Shown here piece after piece: positions 53,459-63,400 of a stretch of DNA of 64,000 bases (position 1 is the first letter of the stretch; every line of letters starts with the position of its first letter). The stretch spans positions 22,048 to 86,047 of the forward strand of contig CAIZLD010000019.1 of the NCBI GenBank assembly GCA_903933715.1, read 5' to 3'. Origin of the DNA: an uncultured Spartobacteria bacterium. GTDB taxonomy: Bacteria > Verrucomicrobiota > Verrucomicrobiia > Chthoniobacterales > Chthoniobacteraceae. A program made the translations under genes and the position numbers. Below the pieces are notes generated by a model that ran no database searches, had not been told where the DNA came from, and was given only the letters and a program-made list of their open reading frames with translations.

Positions 53459-56400
53459 TTAAAGTAGCCCTGCCTTCTTGGCTGTAATCCCCCAGACAAC
53501 GATCTCAGGGCCATCGTTTCGCACAATGTCCACCGAAGTCACGACGCGGTCCGGCAGCGGATTGATCCAATCGAAACGGGAGAGGCGATTGCCGTTCTTC
53601 GCCGTCCATATCACTTCCGTGCGAGGCGAAATACCCCAGGGCCGGTCAAGGTCACTGAGCGTCGTTCCCAGGGCAATCGGCACATTCAGCACCGTGCCGT
53701 CCGCGTAGCGCACCCGGTAGAAACCGAGCACGCTTTCATGCAGCCAGTAGATTCCGTGATGGAAAAAGTGAAGAGAACTTACACGCGTGCCAACGCGCAC
53801 CCCTTCGACAAGCCGACTTCCCATCTCAATATAGCGCCCATTCACCCATACCGGCACCGTTCCCAATGCCACTCTCCCGGGCGTGAGCGGAAGCGTTTCC
53901 CTCGCATCCTGACGAGCAACGCCCGCGCCGAACTGATTCATGCCCGAGTACTCGACATTCTTGAGCATCGAGGACAATGACCGGTTACACGCGCCATCGA
54001 TATCCAGCCCCAAATAGTTATCTCCCAGATCCCAGGGCGGCCCGGAACGCAGTTCGGCCGCACTGGTCGTTTCGAGCTTCACCAGCTCGCGCCGCCCCGC
54101 AAGGGCGTCGCCAGCGAAATAGGAGGGCTGTTTCTCCTGGGCGCGCTTTGGTATTAATACCGCATCTGGATCGTTCCTGGAAATCGCAAGTTTTCTGCCG
54201 GTCGGCAGCGCCGCTCCGAGATCTTTGCCAGGAATAACCGCATAGACTCGAATCCCGACCGGCTCCACGTTTGCCGAAAATGTCCAGGCTGTTATGGCCG
54301 AGAGCGGCTGAACGTCGCTGCCAAAGCATTCGCTGATCGTGTAAGCGCCACGCGGATCAAGACCAAATGCCAAGGGATCTATTTTGACCTTCAGATCGTG
54401 AGTGCGATCCTGGTTTTCAATGAGAATGAGTAAGCCGCCGCCTTCCTTGAACAGGCGACGCCCGGCATAAACCCCGGTGTCAACCTGTCCTGCATCGGTG
54501 AGGAGGGCCGCAGGCGCTACCCCGCCTTGATACAGCATCGAACAAAGAAAAGTACCGCTCGGATCGTCATCGCTGATGACCAAGGGTCTTCCAGCTAAAT
54601 AGAAGCAGCGACCTTTGCCAAAAGCATTCTGGCTGGCGATGATCTCCTTGCCCAAGGTCAAAATCGGCCGGGCATGGGAGCCCGCAGGGATGCGCAATTT
54701 GGCCTGTATGTCCATGTTGATCATCTGGCGCGACCATGGGAGCGTCACCGGGGTCTTTCGCAACTCAGCCGGTGGCAATTCCCTGGCCTCAATCCCACAC
54801 GCCTTTGCCAAGGGCTCGCTCGGGAAGAATTCCGAATCCCGGCAGAGATCGTTGGCCTTCCCGGTGGGAGCCATGAGGATCAGGGTGCCGCCTTGAGCCA
54901 CATAGTCGGAGAGTTTCTGTTGGTGGGCGCCGGTGATGCGCGGGGTCCGAGGCAGAAGGATCGCTTTGAACCGGCCCAGATCCATCCTCTCAAGATGATA
55001 CTCGGTGAAGATCCCCACCTGATCTCCCAATCCACGGGCGGCAAGAGCCCTCAGAATGGAATAGCTGTCGGCCTTGTAACTGCCAGCGTATCCTGCCATG
55101 GACGAGTCCTCCAGATAGAAGATGCCGATGGGCATCTCCGGTGCCCGCGATCCGGCCAGAAGCGGCCCAAGCGACGCAATCATCCGGTTGCAATGCTGGG
55201 CTTCGAAGAAGCCCGGTGCCAAATTCTCAGCGCGAATCGGATCAAAACAACGCTCCCCGATAAACTCGTTATTCGCACCGAGCACGTTGAAGAAGGTCCA
55301 AAAATGATAGCCGTTGCCTCCCAGTGCAAGCGTCCACCAGATATGCCTGCGAAAGTAGGCCGGTTGTGCTCTGCGATAGCTGGGAACACGTGCGTCGAGC
55401 TCGTTTGTAAACCACGGCCCTGGTCCGCACGCTTTGGTGAATAGGCCATGCATCGACTCCGCCAGGCTGTAGGCAAACTCGCCAGGCCCCACCGAGAAGT
55501 TTTTGGTCCGTGCACACACCCCCTCGAAGTTAAAGTTATAGAGGCCATAGGCGCTGCCCGAATAAGGGCCATGATTGTATTCGTACGAGATGGGCCGGCC
55601 CCGGCCATCGCTCTCGTTGAATGCCTCAATCATCGCCACCCATAGGTCCTCATGCACTTTCTTGTTGAATCTGGCCCAGTCAAACCAGGCGACCCGGCCA
55701 TTGGCCAACGTTTTGCCAGAAAAATCCTTCTCCCCTCCCTTGACAGGGGGAACCACCTGATCCCAATCCTTGTAGCCATTCTTTGCTCCCAGATAGCGCT
55801 CGCCCAGTTGCTCGAGCGAAAACTCCCCTTTCAGGAATGCACGGTACCGTCCGATGGATGCCGGGTCATAGGAAATCGCCGTCCAGGTTTCCCCTCCAAT
55901 CTGGTATCCGATCACAGTCGGCTCGTCGCGAATGGCTTCAGTGATCGGCTTGAGTCGCTCCCGCATCGCCTCAGCATGTGCTTGGGGATCGGGATAAAAC
56001 CTATCGCCGGGTTGCGGCATCTCTTTTCCGTTTTCATCGGTCACCATCCATTTCCGCGCCGCCACGATGCTGGCGGGAATGGTGCAGTTAATGTGAATAA
56101 CCACCTTCTGTCCCACCTTTTTGGCGCGTTCGATAGCCGTCTTGAGTTGAGATAGGTTGGCATTGGTCATGTCCATGTCGCCAACTATTGTATAAAAGGC
56201 GGTGCTGAACCCGGCCCGGGCGTAAAAGTCCCGGTCGCCCCCGACGAAATCATCCGGCAGGGCAAGCTGGTTGCCCAAGCTGCGATCCGGGTGCTGTGAC
56301 ATCCAGTGATTAATCCCCCACCAACCGGCCGTCTTGATGAAGGGCTCTCCATCCACGTACTGAATGCCATCGGCAACATAAGACCAGCCGCCTGGGGCTG

Positions 56401-56473
56401 GGGAAATTGGTTGGCCTAAAACGGATGAAACCAACCCTGCGAAAAGAAAACACCAACCTGCATTTCGTATCAT
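53459..56473 (-). CDS. Large secreted glycoside hydrolase (GH42-like) protein
   Basis: A 1004-residue exported protein with signal peptide NAGWCFLFAGLVSSVLG. The layout recalls beta-galactosidase family GH42: a catalytic barrel with ETWTAISYD after strand 4 and TNELDARVPSYRRAQ near the nucleophile position, then a class I glutamine-amidotransferase-like trimerisation domain (LPRTPRITGAHQQKLSDYVA and GGTLILMAPTGKAND), then beta-rich C-terminal modules. The GH42 acid/base pair NE is replaced by GGETW, so activity is uncertain. Substrate unknown. It stands alone as a monocistronic gene. Confidence 0.75.
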   Translation of the reverse strand: MIRNAGWCFLFAGLVSSVLGQPISPAPGGWSYVADGIQYVDGEPFIKTAGWWGINHWMSQHPDRSLGNQLALPDDFVGGDRDFYARAGFSTAFYTIVGDMDMTNANLSQLKTAIERAKKVGQKVVIHINCTIPASIVAARKWMVTDENGKEMPQPGDRFYPDPQAHAEAMRERLKPITEAIRDEPTVIGYQIGGETWTAISYDPASIGRYRAFLKGEFSLEQLGERYLGAKNGYKDWDQVVPPVKGGEKDFSGKTLANGRVAWFDWARFNKKVHEDLWVAMIEAFNESDGRGRPISYEYNHGPYSGSAYGLYNFNFEGVCARTKNFSVGPGEFAYSLAESMHGLFTKACGPGPWFTNELDARVPSYRRAQPAYFRRHIWWTLALGGNGYHFWTFFNVLGANNEFIGERCFDPIRAENLAPGFFEAQHCNRMIASLGPLLAGSRAPEMPIGIFYLEDSSMAGYAGSYKADSYSILRALAARGLGDQVGIFTEYHLERMDLGRFKAILLPRTPRITGAHQQKLSDYVAQGGTLILMAPTGKANDLCRDSEFFPSEPLAKACGIEARELPPAELRKTPVTLPWSRQMINMDIQAKLRIPAGSHARPILTLGKEIIASQNAFGKGRCFYLAGRPLVISDDDPSGTFLCSMLYQGGVAPAALLTDAGQVDTGVYAGRRLFKEGGGLLILIENQDRTHDLKVKIDPLAFGLDPRGAYTISECFGSDVQPLSAITAWTFSANVEPVGIRVYAVIPGKDLGAALPTGRKLAISRNDPDAVLIPKRAQEKQPSYFAGDALAGRRELVKLETTSAAELRSGPPWDLGDNYLGLDIDGACNRSLSSMLKNVEYSGMNQFGAGVARQDARETLPLTPGRVALGTVPVWVNGRYIEMGSRLVEGVRVGTRVSSLHFFHHGIYWLHESVLGFYRVRYADGTVLNVPIALGTTLSDLDRPWGISPRTEVIWTAKNGNRLSRFDWINPLPDRVVTSVDIVRNDGPEIVVWGITAKKAGLL

Positions 56474-56649
56474 ACTTGTTCGGTGGGGTTCAAAAATTCT
56501 ATTTGGGCTCCGATTCTCAGAGTATATCGGTCAGGTTCCGGTGAGGCAATCCCCGATCACGCCGCCGCCGGTAATCGTGCCGGAGCAGCCCGCCTAGCCG
56601 GGAATCGCACGCGATTTAGCTTGGGATCGAGCGGCACCGCGGTTGGCGG

Positions 56650-56720
56650 GGTGAGGCGGGGATTGTCACGTTACCAAGCCCTTGGTGCGGGCGTACGGTG
56701 TTGTAGTGGCGCTCGCATTA
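56650..56720 (-). pseudogene. IS3/IS481-type transposase C-terminal remnant
   Basis: The reverse strand reads CERHYNTVRPHQGLGNVTIP in one frame. This is the late integrase-core motif of IS3 and IS481 transposases (H/EYN..RPH..LG..TP). A stop lies just before it and one soon after, and no other transposase sequence is recognisable in the 400-bp gap. The rest of the interval 56474-56880 shows nothing else I can support. Confidence 0.6.
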
Positions 56721-56880
56721 TCGAAAACGCCAAAAACATTTAACGAGGAACAGCGGGTTCGCACAGCCCCCGTTTTATGGAAAAGAATTCGAGATTCACA
56801 ACTCATTGATTTCCAATACAAACAAAACAGAGAGTATTCTATTCGAGTTTGAGATTGGGTATGCACGGGGCGCATGCCCG

Positions 56881-57132
56881 CTACTGGACGGTTCTGGCTG
56901 TCTGGGGTTCAAGGCCCAGCGCCCATAAAATCCCCCCAAGCACATGTGATTGATACGCTTTGCTCACTTCAACAGGGTTTTTGCGATCCTTCAGGCATGG
57001 ATCAGTATCTATGATGTCTTCACGGTGCCCGAGCGAGGTGTAGAAGACCTTGCCTTTGCCGAACTCACGGCACCAGGAAACCGGATAAAAGCCCGGTTCA
57101 GGGTTTTTAATTCTGTAACCATTAAGCTCCAC
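56881..57132 (-). pseudogene. ThuA-domain protein, C-terminal fragment
   Basis: An 83-codon frame whose sequence (FYPVSWCREFGKGKVFYTSL then GHREDI, KGRKNPVEV-like and SHVLGGILWALGL) is the end of a ThuA trehalose-utilisation-type domain. The preceding 150-200 residues of such a protein are absent. It faces a ThuA N-terminal fragment in the opposite orientation, so it is a rearranged relic. The 83-residue ORF might be translated but would not fold as a complete domain. Confidence 0.7.
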
Positions 57133-57153
57133 TCCCTTAAACGCCGATATTCT

Positions 57154-57295
57154 ATGAAGCTAAAGCGCTTTTTCTTATTTACTGGCTCCGTCTTGGCCGC
57201 CATGACCCTTCTTCCACTCACCGTGACTGCGGCTCAAAAAAGAGTTCTTGTCGTCAGCGTCACTACCGGATTCCGGCACAGTTCCATTCCGATGA
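57154..57295 (+). pseudogene. ThuA-domain protein, N-terminal fragment
   Basis: The ATG at 57154 opens a signal peptide (FFLFTGSVLAAMTLLPLTVTA) followed by QKRVLVVSVTTGFRHSSIP, the characteristic first strand of ThuA proteins. Homology ends at about 57290, where an exosortase-associated fragment begins in another frame. The ORF continues out of frame to 57519 with no recognisable sequence. Confidence 0.68.
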
Positions 57296-57298
57296 TGA

Positions 57299-57709
57299 AT
57301 AACCGAATCGACATCAAAGGATATCGGGTGGGGCGGAGCCAAAGGCACCAGCCAATGGGCTCCGATGCACACGCCGGACATCTGCTATCCGGCCTCGGGA
57401 ATGCCGTTGGTTCGGGAATTCCCAGCGGTAAAATTGAAGGTCCATGGCGGGGAACTCATTTTCCGGGGCTGGGAATTCAAGCGGCGGCTCCACTCGGTCT
57501 ACGTTTTTTATACCCTTAACAACGAGAGCAACCTGGACGTCACCGCACCGTTTGTACAAGACCTGCTGGGCTGGGATCGCGTGATTCAAGGCCAGCGCAA
57601 CCTGGGCCAGCAGACCGTGGAATTTTCGCTCATCGGCTATCGCAACTACGACGCCGCGCTTCAAGCCCTCAAAACCCGGCTGCCCAAGATCGTATCGCTC
57701 CAAAAATAA
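57299..57709 (+). pseudogene. Exosortase-associated (EpsI-like) protein, C-terminal fragment
   Basis: The frame reads DIGWGGAKGTSQWAPMHTPD then ICYPASG, and later GWEFKRRLHSVYVFYTLNNE. H-P--C-PASG followed by a V-YW-type strand is the signature of EpsI-type proteins that accompany exosortases in VPxxx-CTERM protein-sorting systems. The N-terminus is missing and no exosortase gene is present. The 114-residue ORF from 57365 is its intact part. Presumably a relic; a transcribed remnant is possible. Confidence 0.6.
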
Positions 57710-57954
57710 CGGAGCCCCGGTCAGGGACTCTCTTCGACGGCAGGGCGAGGACGAACCGGGCTTCTAGCGCATGGCGTTCTTCATGGGCCAACTTTGCCAC
57801 CTTGAGAGCCGTCTCAAGAATGGCCGAGCCGTCCTTTTTCATGAAGGCTTGGAGGATGCCCAGCCACGGCTTTCGGATTTTCAGCCACCGTTCGCCATAA
57901 AAAGACCCTTTTAGGCGGCGCTTCTTGCGCAAGTTCCTCAGAGAGAGGAAGAAG
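57710..57954 (-). other. Weak ORF and spacer before the attachment site
   Basis: The only ORF is an 87-codon basic frame (57669..57932, minus) starting MRKKRRLKGSFYGERWLKIR. It overlaps the exosortase-associated fragment and has no recognised homology. I do not call it a gene, but it is the best candidate in this stretch. Confidence 0.3.
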
Positions 57955-58001
57955 TGGCTGGGCCCGGAATCGAACCGGGGACACGAGGATTTTCAGTCCT
58001 C
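57955..58001 (-). other. tRNA-Phe(GAA) 3' half: attachment site of an integrative element
   Basis: The reverse strand gives the anticodon arm GAGGACTGAAAATCCTC (loop CTGAAAA, anticodon GAA), the T-arm CCCGGTTCGATTCCGGG, the acceptor 3' strand CCCAGCC and discriminator A. No D-arm or 5' acceptor strand lies beyond 58001, so only the 3' half of tRNA-Phe exists. A tyrosine integrase begins 100 bp away. This is the typical att scar left when an element integrates into the 3' end of a tRNA gene. Confidence 0.82.
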
Positions 58002-58102
58002 TCTTTTAGTGTTCTCCTGTGTTCCCGCGTGTTTTCGTGTTTTGAATCGTTAGGCTATGGAAACGGCTTGAATAAAGGGTTCGTGACGATAATATCAGAC
58101 GC

Positions 58103-59695
58103 ATGATCAAAAATGAGGGAACAAATGGGAACCCTAAAGATTGCGAGAAGATTGCGAGTTGCAAAAAACTCGAAATCTCTGGGCTCGATTCCGCGAACGG
58201 TGGGGAAGGGGGCAGGAAGGCACGCGCAAAGGGCATTTCTCGAACCCATGTTGCCTATTGGAAGAAAGCCCTGCGGGTTGACCGGGTGACGGGCAACTTT
58301 TTCGTGGAAATTTTTTACGACAAGCGGCGCGGGCGGTTCACCTTTGACCGGAACGCGGAAGCGGCGGCGGAGAAAGCCCGGCTGATTTTCCTTTGCATCC
58401 AAAAGGAGGGATGGGAAACGGCGGCGGTGCGGTTCGCCCCTGGGGCAGCAACGCGTAAACGCAATAAAGCGGAAGCGGCCCGCGTTATCTCCTTGGAGGG
58501 ACGCATTGAAGAGCCCACCGTTGGTGATCTTATCCGGGTTGCCGGGGAATTTTCGGCGGTTCGCCCCAGCTCGTTCCACGGCTACGTTAAAGCCTTGCGG
58601 TTTATTGTCTCTGAGGCGTTTACCGTGGCACACCTGGAAAGCGTTCCTGTGCCGGATAAGAAATCCGGCAAGCGGCGCGGCAAGAAAACGCTGATTCGCA
58701 TCAAGGATGTGCGCCACGATTACCGGAGCGGCGGCCTTGCAAAGTGGCGGGAGGCGGTGGACGCGGTGAAGCTCTCTTCCCTCACTCCCGACAAGGTGCA
58801 AGCGTGGCGGAAGTCTTACCTGGAACGGGCCGGGGCCGATCCCGTGGCAGTTGACCGCGCCCGCGTCTCCTTCAATAAGACGATTCGGAATGCGAAAGCC
58901 CTCTTTGGTCGCAAGCTCATTCCCATGCTGGAAAAGCGACTTGTTTTGGCGCGGCCCCTCCCGTTCGACGGCGTTTCAATGGAGAAAGAGCCCCCGATGC
59001 GTTACCAGTCCCGGATTGACCCTGGGGAGGTTCTCAGCAAGGCGGCAAGCGAATTGCAGCCGGTGAACTCCGAGGCGTACAAAGCCCTCGTGCTCTGTCT
59101 CGTGCTTGGATTGCGGCGGACTGAGGCTGATACGCTCCTATGGCGGCAAGTCGATTTTGACCGCAAGGAGGTTTCCATTGAACCCACGGAGCACTATTGG
59201 CTAAAGAGCCGGGATTCCGCCCGCGTGCTTGCCTTGGATGATGGAAGCCTCGCCCTGCTTCGCGGGTGGCGCGCTCTCGCCAAAGGCGCGTTCGTGTTGG
59301 AATCCCCATTGAAGTCTAAGCCGAACGCCCTCACGCCCGTTTGGCGTTGTGGGCGGACGTTCAAAGCCCTTGCAGATTGGCTCAGAACGCAAGGCGTCAC
59401 GGCCCGCAAGCCGATTCACGAACTCCGCAAGGAAGCCGGAACAATCCTTTTGAAGCAAGGGCAGCCCATTGAATCCGTTTCGCGCTACTTGGGGCATTCC
59501 ACAATCGGAATCACATTGAAACATTACGCGGATTTGACTAAGCGGCGCGCCACGGTGGACATGGCCGCCTTGATGCCTCTGGTGGATAACACAAAAAGCC
59601 TGCACTTTCCGGGTCCGGTGGAAGAGGGACCGAAGAAGACCGCGCCAATAAACAAAAAACTCCCCCGCCGTTTGACACAGCGGGGGAGTCCTTAA
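58103..59695 (+). CDS. Tyrosine recombinase/integrase of the integrative element
   Basis: A 530-residue phage-type integrase. The N-terminal arm- and core-binding region precedes the catalytic domain with LGLRRTEADTLLW (first Arg, about 339), IHELRKEAGTILLKQG (HxLR, about 439-442), LGHSTIGITLKHYADL (His and the Tyr nucleophile at about 474). The length is long for the family, with an N-terminal extension rich in Lys. It starts 100 bp from the tRNA-Phe half-gene, which is its probable attB target. A GC-rich hairpin overlaps the stop. Confidence 0.92.
   Translation: MIKNEGTNGNPKDCEKIASCKKLEISGLDSANGGEGGRKARAKGISRTHVAYWKKALRVDRVTGNFFVEIFYDKRRGRFTFDRNAEAAAEKARLIFLCIQKEGWETAAVRFAPGAATRKRNKAEAARVISLEGRIEEPTVGDLIRVAGEFSAVRPSSFHGYVKALRFIVSEAFTVAHLESVPVPDKKSGKRRGKKTLIRIKDVRHDYRSGGLAKWREAVDAVKLSSLTPDKVQAWRKSYLERAGADPVAVDRARVSFNKTIRNAKALFGRKLIPMLEKRLVLARPLPFDGVSMEKEPPMRYQSRIDPGEVLSKAASELQPVNSEAYKALVLCLVLGLRRTEADTLLWRQVDFDRKEVSIEPTEHYWLKSRDSARVLALDDGSLALLRGWRALAKGAFVLESPLKSKPNALTPVWRCGRTFKALADWLRTQGVTARKPIHELRKEAGTILLKQGQPIESVSRYLGHSTIGITLKHYADLTKRRATVDMAALMPLVDNTKSLHFPGPVEEGPKKTAPINKKLPRRLTQRGSP
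59659..59689 (+). terminator. Terminator overlapping the integrase stop
   Basis: ACTCCCCCGC pairs with GCGGGGGAGT over 10 bp with an 11-nt loop, preceded by A7 and followed by CCTTAATT. The coding sequence itself ends inside the 3' arm. Confidence 0.7.
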
Positions 59696-60434
59696 TTAGC
59701 GGATTCAGCTAACAACATCCACCTTGAAGGTGAATCACAAAAAAACGGGCGTTTTTCGGACGCTCAAGTTGACCCGTTTTCGGATTCGTCCTATAGGGAC
59801 GGATGATGATCGGCTGTCCACATTTACGGCAAATAGTCATAAATGTATCAGTTCATCTTATTGTTTCTGTCCTAGGTATTCGGCAAATTTTTTGCCGAAC
59901 CACTTGACGCCGACCATTCAACCGTGCAGAATTTTATTGAAGTTAAACCTGCACCTGGCAAACGCCTCCCGTCTAAGACGTGTTTTCCGGGAAAAGTTCT
60001 TAAAAGCCATCAGCGGTGCAAACGTTGGTGGCTTTTACTTTTCAAAATTTCTCAAAGAACAGGGCACAAAAAACCGACCAGTTTTCCCATAGCGGGGGCC
60101 ACCCTTTCGGACGGCAAACTAGTCGGTAAATTGGGGGTAACTCTAGTTTCCTATTTGCTATCGGTATTTAACTGACCGGCCTTTTAGCCGATTTGCGTGT
60201 AAAATTATCCGGATTGATGATCTTTTGCAAGCCGAATTTTTAAAAACCACAATATCTTGTGTTTCGCTGGGCGTGAGAGTCTGTGAATTGTGGTTTAGAT
60301 TTTATTGACAAGTTATTCACAATTGAGGAATGGCCCATTTTAGGAGAGCCTTGATTCCTCGTTGGCAGTGGTGGGGACGCCCTCAATGTCTGCTCTTGTT
60401 ATTGGGCGGGCTCTGCGGTTAGCCTCGCCCCTTA
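59696..60434. other. Gene-poor control region of the element
   Basis: This 739-bp interval contains no ORF I can support. The track ORFs at 59724 and 59924 have no family features. It holds two clear palindromes: CGTCCTATAGGGACG at about 59799, and TTCGGCAAATTTTTTGCCGAA at 59879-59899. AT content is higher than in the flanking genes. An excisionase gene, origin or promoter region would be expected here, but none is recognisable. Confidence 0.5.
59879..59899. promoter_or_regulatory. Perfect inverted repeat in the element control region
   Basis: TTCGGCAAA-TTT-TTTGCCGAA has 9-bp arms and a 3-bp centre. It may be a repressor operator or a small terminator. No gene boundary allows a decision. Confidence 0.45.
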
Positions 60435-63400
60435 ATGACCCCGGCAGAATTCAAAGCAAAATGGGCAAGGTTTTCCGGCAAGGAAAGCGCCGCGTATCAG
60501 GAGCATTTTAGCGACCTTTGCCAGATGCTCCGGCTTCCGACGCCCATTAAAGCCGATCCTACCGGCAACGATTCGTTTTGTTTTCAGAAGCGCGTTGTAA
60601 AAGATGCCGAGCTTTTCAGCTTCGATGAAGCCGGGGGCGTTGCCGAGAATCCGAAGAACGAGCGCGGCTTTGCCGACGTTTGGAAAAAGGATTGTTTCGG
60701 CTGGGAATACAAGGGGCCGGGTGAAGACCTCGAAAAAGCCTATAAGCAGCTTCTCCGCTACCGGGAATCCCTGCTCAATCCGCCGTTGCTTGTTGTCTGC
60801 GATTTTGACCGCTTCATTGTCCGCACGAATTTCAATGGTGCGGTGCAGGAAACCCACGAATTCACGAACGCGGAGATTGATTCACCCGATGCGCTCCGCA
60901 TTCTCCGCTCTATCATTGCCGATCCCGGCGCGCTCCGCCCGGAGATAACCACGGCGGAAGTGACGGAAAAGCTCGCCCGGCAGATTGCCGGAATCGCTCT
61001 GTCACTTCAGAAACGGGAATCCGTCGAATTGACCGACGCCAAGACCCGCAAGCAGCATTACGTTGCCCAAAAGAAAAACCTTCGCATCGCCCGGTTTCTC
61101 AACCGGCTTGTGTTCTGCTTCTTTGCGGAAGATACCGGCCTGCTTCCATTAAATATCTTTGCTGAAATCTGCAAAAGCGGCCTTGATGATCCCCAGCTTT
61201 TCGCGGAAACGTTAGAAGACCTTTTCAAGTGCATGGCAAAGGGTGGACGTTTCGGCGTTCACAAAATTCGGCATTTCAACGGGCATCTTTTTGAGGATGC
61301 CACCGTGTTTGAACTCACGCCCGGAGAAATCCGCGCCCTTGCCGATGCCGCCTCCCATGATTGGCAAAACATTCAACCCAGCATCATGGGCAACCTTTTT
61401 GAGCGCGGCCTTGACCCCGACCAACGGGCGCAACTTGGCGCGCATTACACCAGTGAGGAAGACATTAAAACGCTTGTGGAACCCGTGCTCATGGCACCGC
61501 TTCGCCGCGAATGGAAGGCGCTACGGCGCGACCTGGCCCCGGCGATTTTGAGCGGCAAAGGCTCCCCAGCAGACAGGGGCAGACTTGCGGAGTTCCAGAG
61601 CAAGATTGCCGCCGTCACTGTGCTTGATCCTGCGTGCGGCAGCGGCAATTTCCTTTACGTCGCGTTGCAGCTTTTGCTTGGGCTGGAAAAGGAAGTCATT
61701 AGCGCCGCCGCGCAACTCGATTGGACATTCAAGCCGCAAGTCACCGTGCAACAACTTCGCGCCATAGAGTTGAACGCCTACGCCTACGAACTCGCGCAAG
61801 TCTCCGTGCAAATTGGCTTTCTACAATGGCGGCGCGACAACGGTTTCGACAATGACCGTTCGCCCGTCCTTCAAAATCTGGAAGGCTTTGAAAACAAAGA
61901 CGCGCTCCTTAACGAGACATTCCGCAAAAAGCCGAAAAACTTAAAGGCCGCGCAAGCAGAGGAACACGGTGGACAGGATGAACTTTTCAAAGTCTATACC
62001 GAGCGCGCTTGGCCCGTGTGTGACGTAATTTTGGGCAACCCGCCGTTTTTGGGAGGTAGTCGAATTTGGGACGAACTCGGACGGGCCTATCAGACGGAAC
62101 TTTGGCGAGTTTTTAAGGGTCGATTGCCCGGTGCCTCTGATTTGTGCTGCTACTGGTTTGAAAAAGCCCGCGAGCAAATCGAAGACGGCAAATGCAAACG
62201 GGCTGGATTGCTGGCAACCCAAGGGATTCGGGGCGGAGCCAACCGGGAAGTACTCAAACGCATCAAGGAAACCGGAGATATTTTCTTTGCCGAAAGCGAC
62301 CGTGATTGGATTTTAGCGGGTGCAGCGGTTCATGTCAGCATGGTGGGGTTTGACAATGGGGCAGACAAAGAATGTTACCTGAATGGAGCGCGTGTGGAAG
62401 AAATCCATTCAAATTTGAAAAGCCTTTCCGACATCACACAAGCGAAGAGGCTAACCAGCAACCTGAACGCTTGTTTTATTGGAACTAAGAAGGCCGGGAA
62501 ATTTGAGATCAATGAAAGCCAATCATTGCAATGGTTGCACGCTCCTAATGCACACGGGAAGCCGACTTCTGATATTTTGAGACCTTGGGTTAATGGTAAT
62601 GCGTTGGTAACAGTCCGTCGCATTTTTTGGATCATTGATGCTGGGATTTCCATGCCGCTGGAGCAAATGGCGGGTTATGAGCAACCTTTCAATTATGTCC
62701 TTAAGTTCGTGAAGCCAGATCGGGACAAAAACAAAGAGAAGCGAACAAAAGATAATTTTTGGATTCACAAGCGCCCCGGCCCCGACTTGAGGGTGGCACT
62801 AGAAAAACTCAATCGTTGCCTTGCAGTCGTGCGGCATTCAAAGCACCTGATTTTTTCATGGCTCAATACGGCAATACTACCGGATGACGGGATTTATATT
62901 TTCGCCCGCGCTGACGATTTGTTTTTTGGATTAATGGCTTCAAGGATTCACTCCACATGGTCATTTGCACAAGGCACACAAGTTCGTGAAAAGGAATCGG
63001 GGTTTCGCTACACACCTTTGAGCTGTTTCGAGACCTTCCCTTTTCCTCGCCCCACGCCCGAACAGGAAACCACCATCGCCGCTGCCGCCAAGGAGTTAAA
63101 CGACTTGCGCGAACGCTGGCTCAACCCTCCCGAATGGACTTGCACCCGCGTGCTCGAATTCCCCGGCTCCGCGTGCGGCCCGTGGGCGCGTTACGTAGAC
63201 CCCGCCACGGTAGACCCGCAAACCGGCGTCGGCACGGTGCGTTACCCCCGCCTTGAACCCCGCAACGCCGAGTGCGCCGCCAAGCTTAAAAAGCGCACTC
63301 TCACAAATCTTTACAACGAGCGCCCCGCCTGGCTTGACCTTGCGCACAAGCGGCTGGATGCCGCCGTTGCCGCCGGCTACGGCTGGCCCGCCGATCTGAG

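Noticed and set aside
57955-58030. Complete tRNA-Phe gene
   Set aside because: The D-arm and 5' acceptor strand are absent beyond 58001. Only the 3' half is present, so it is an att scar.
59724-60175. 122-aa and 83-aa ORFs after the integrase
   Set aside because: Overlapping frames without recognisable motifs, good ribosome-binding sites or sensible composition.
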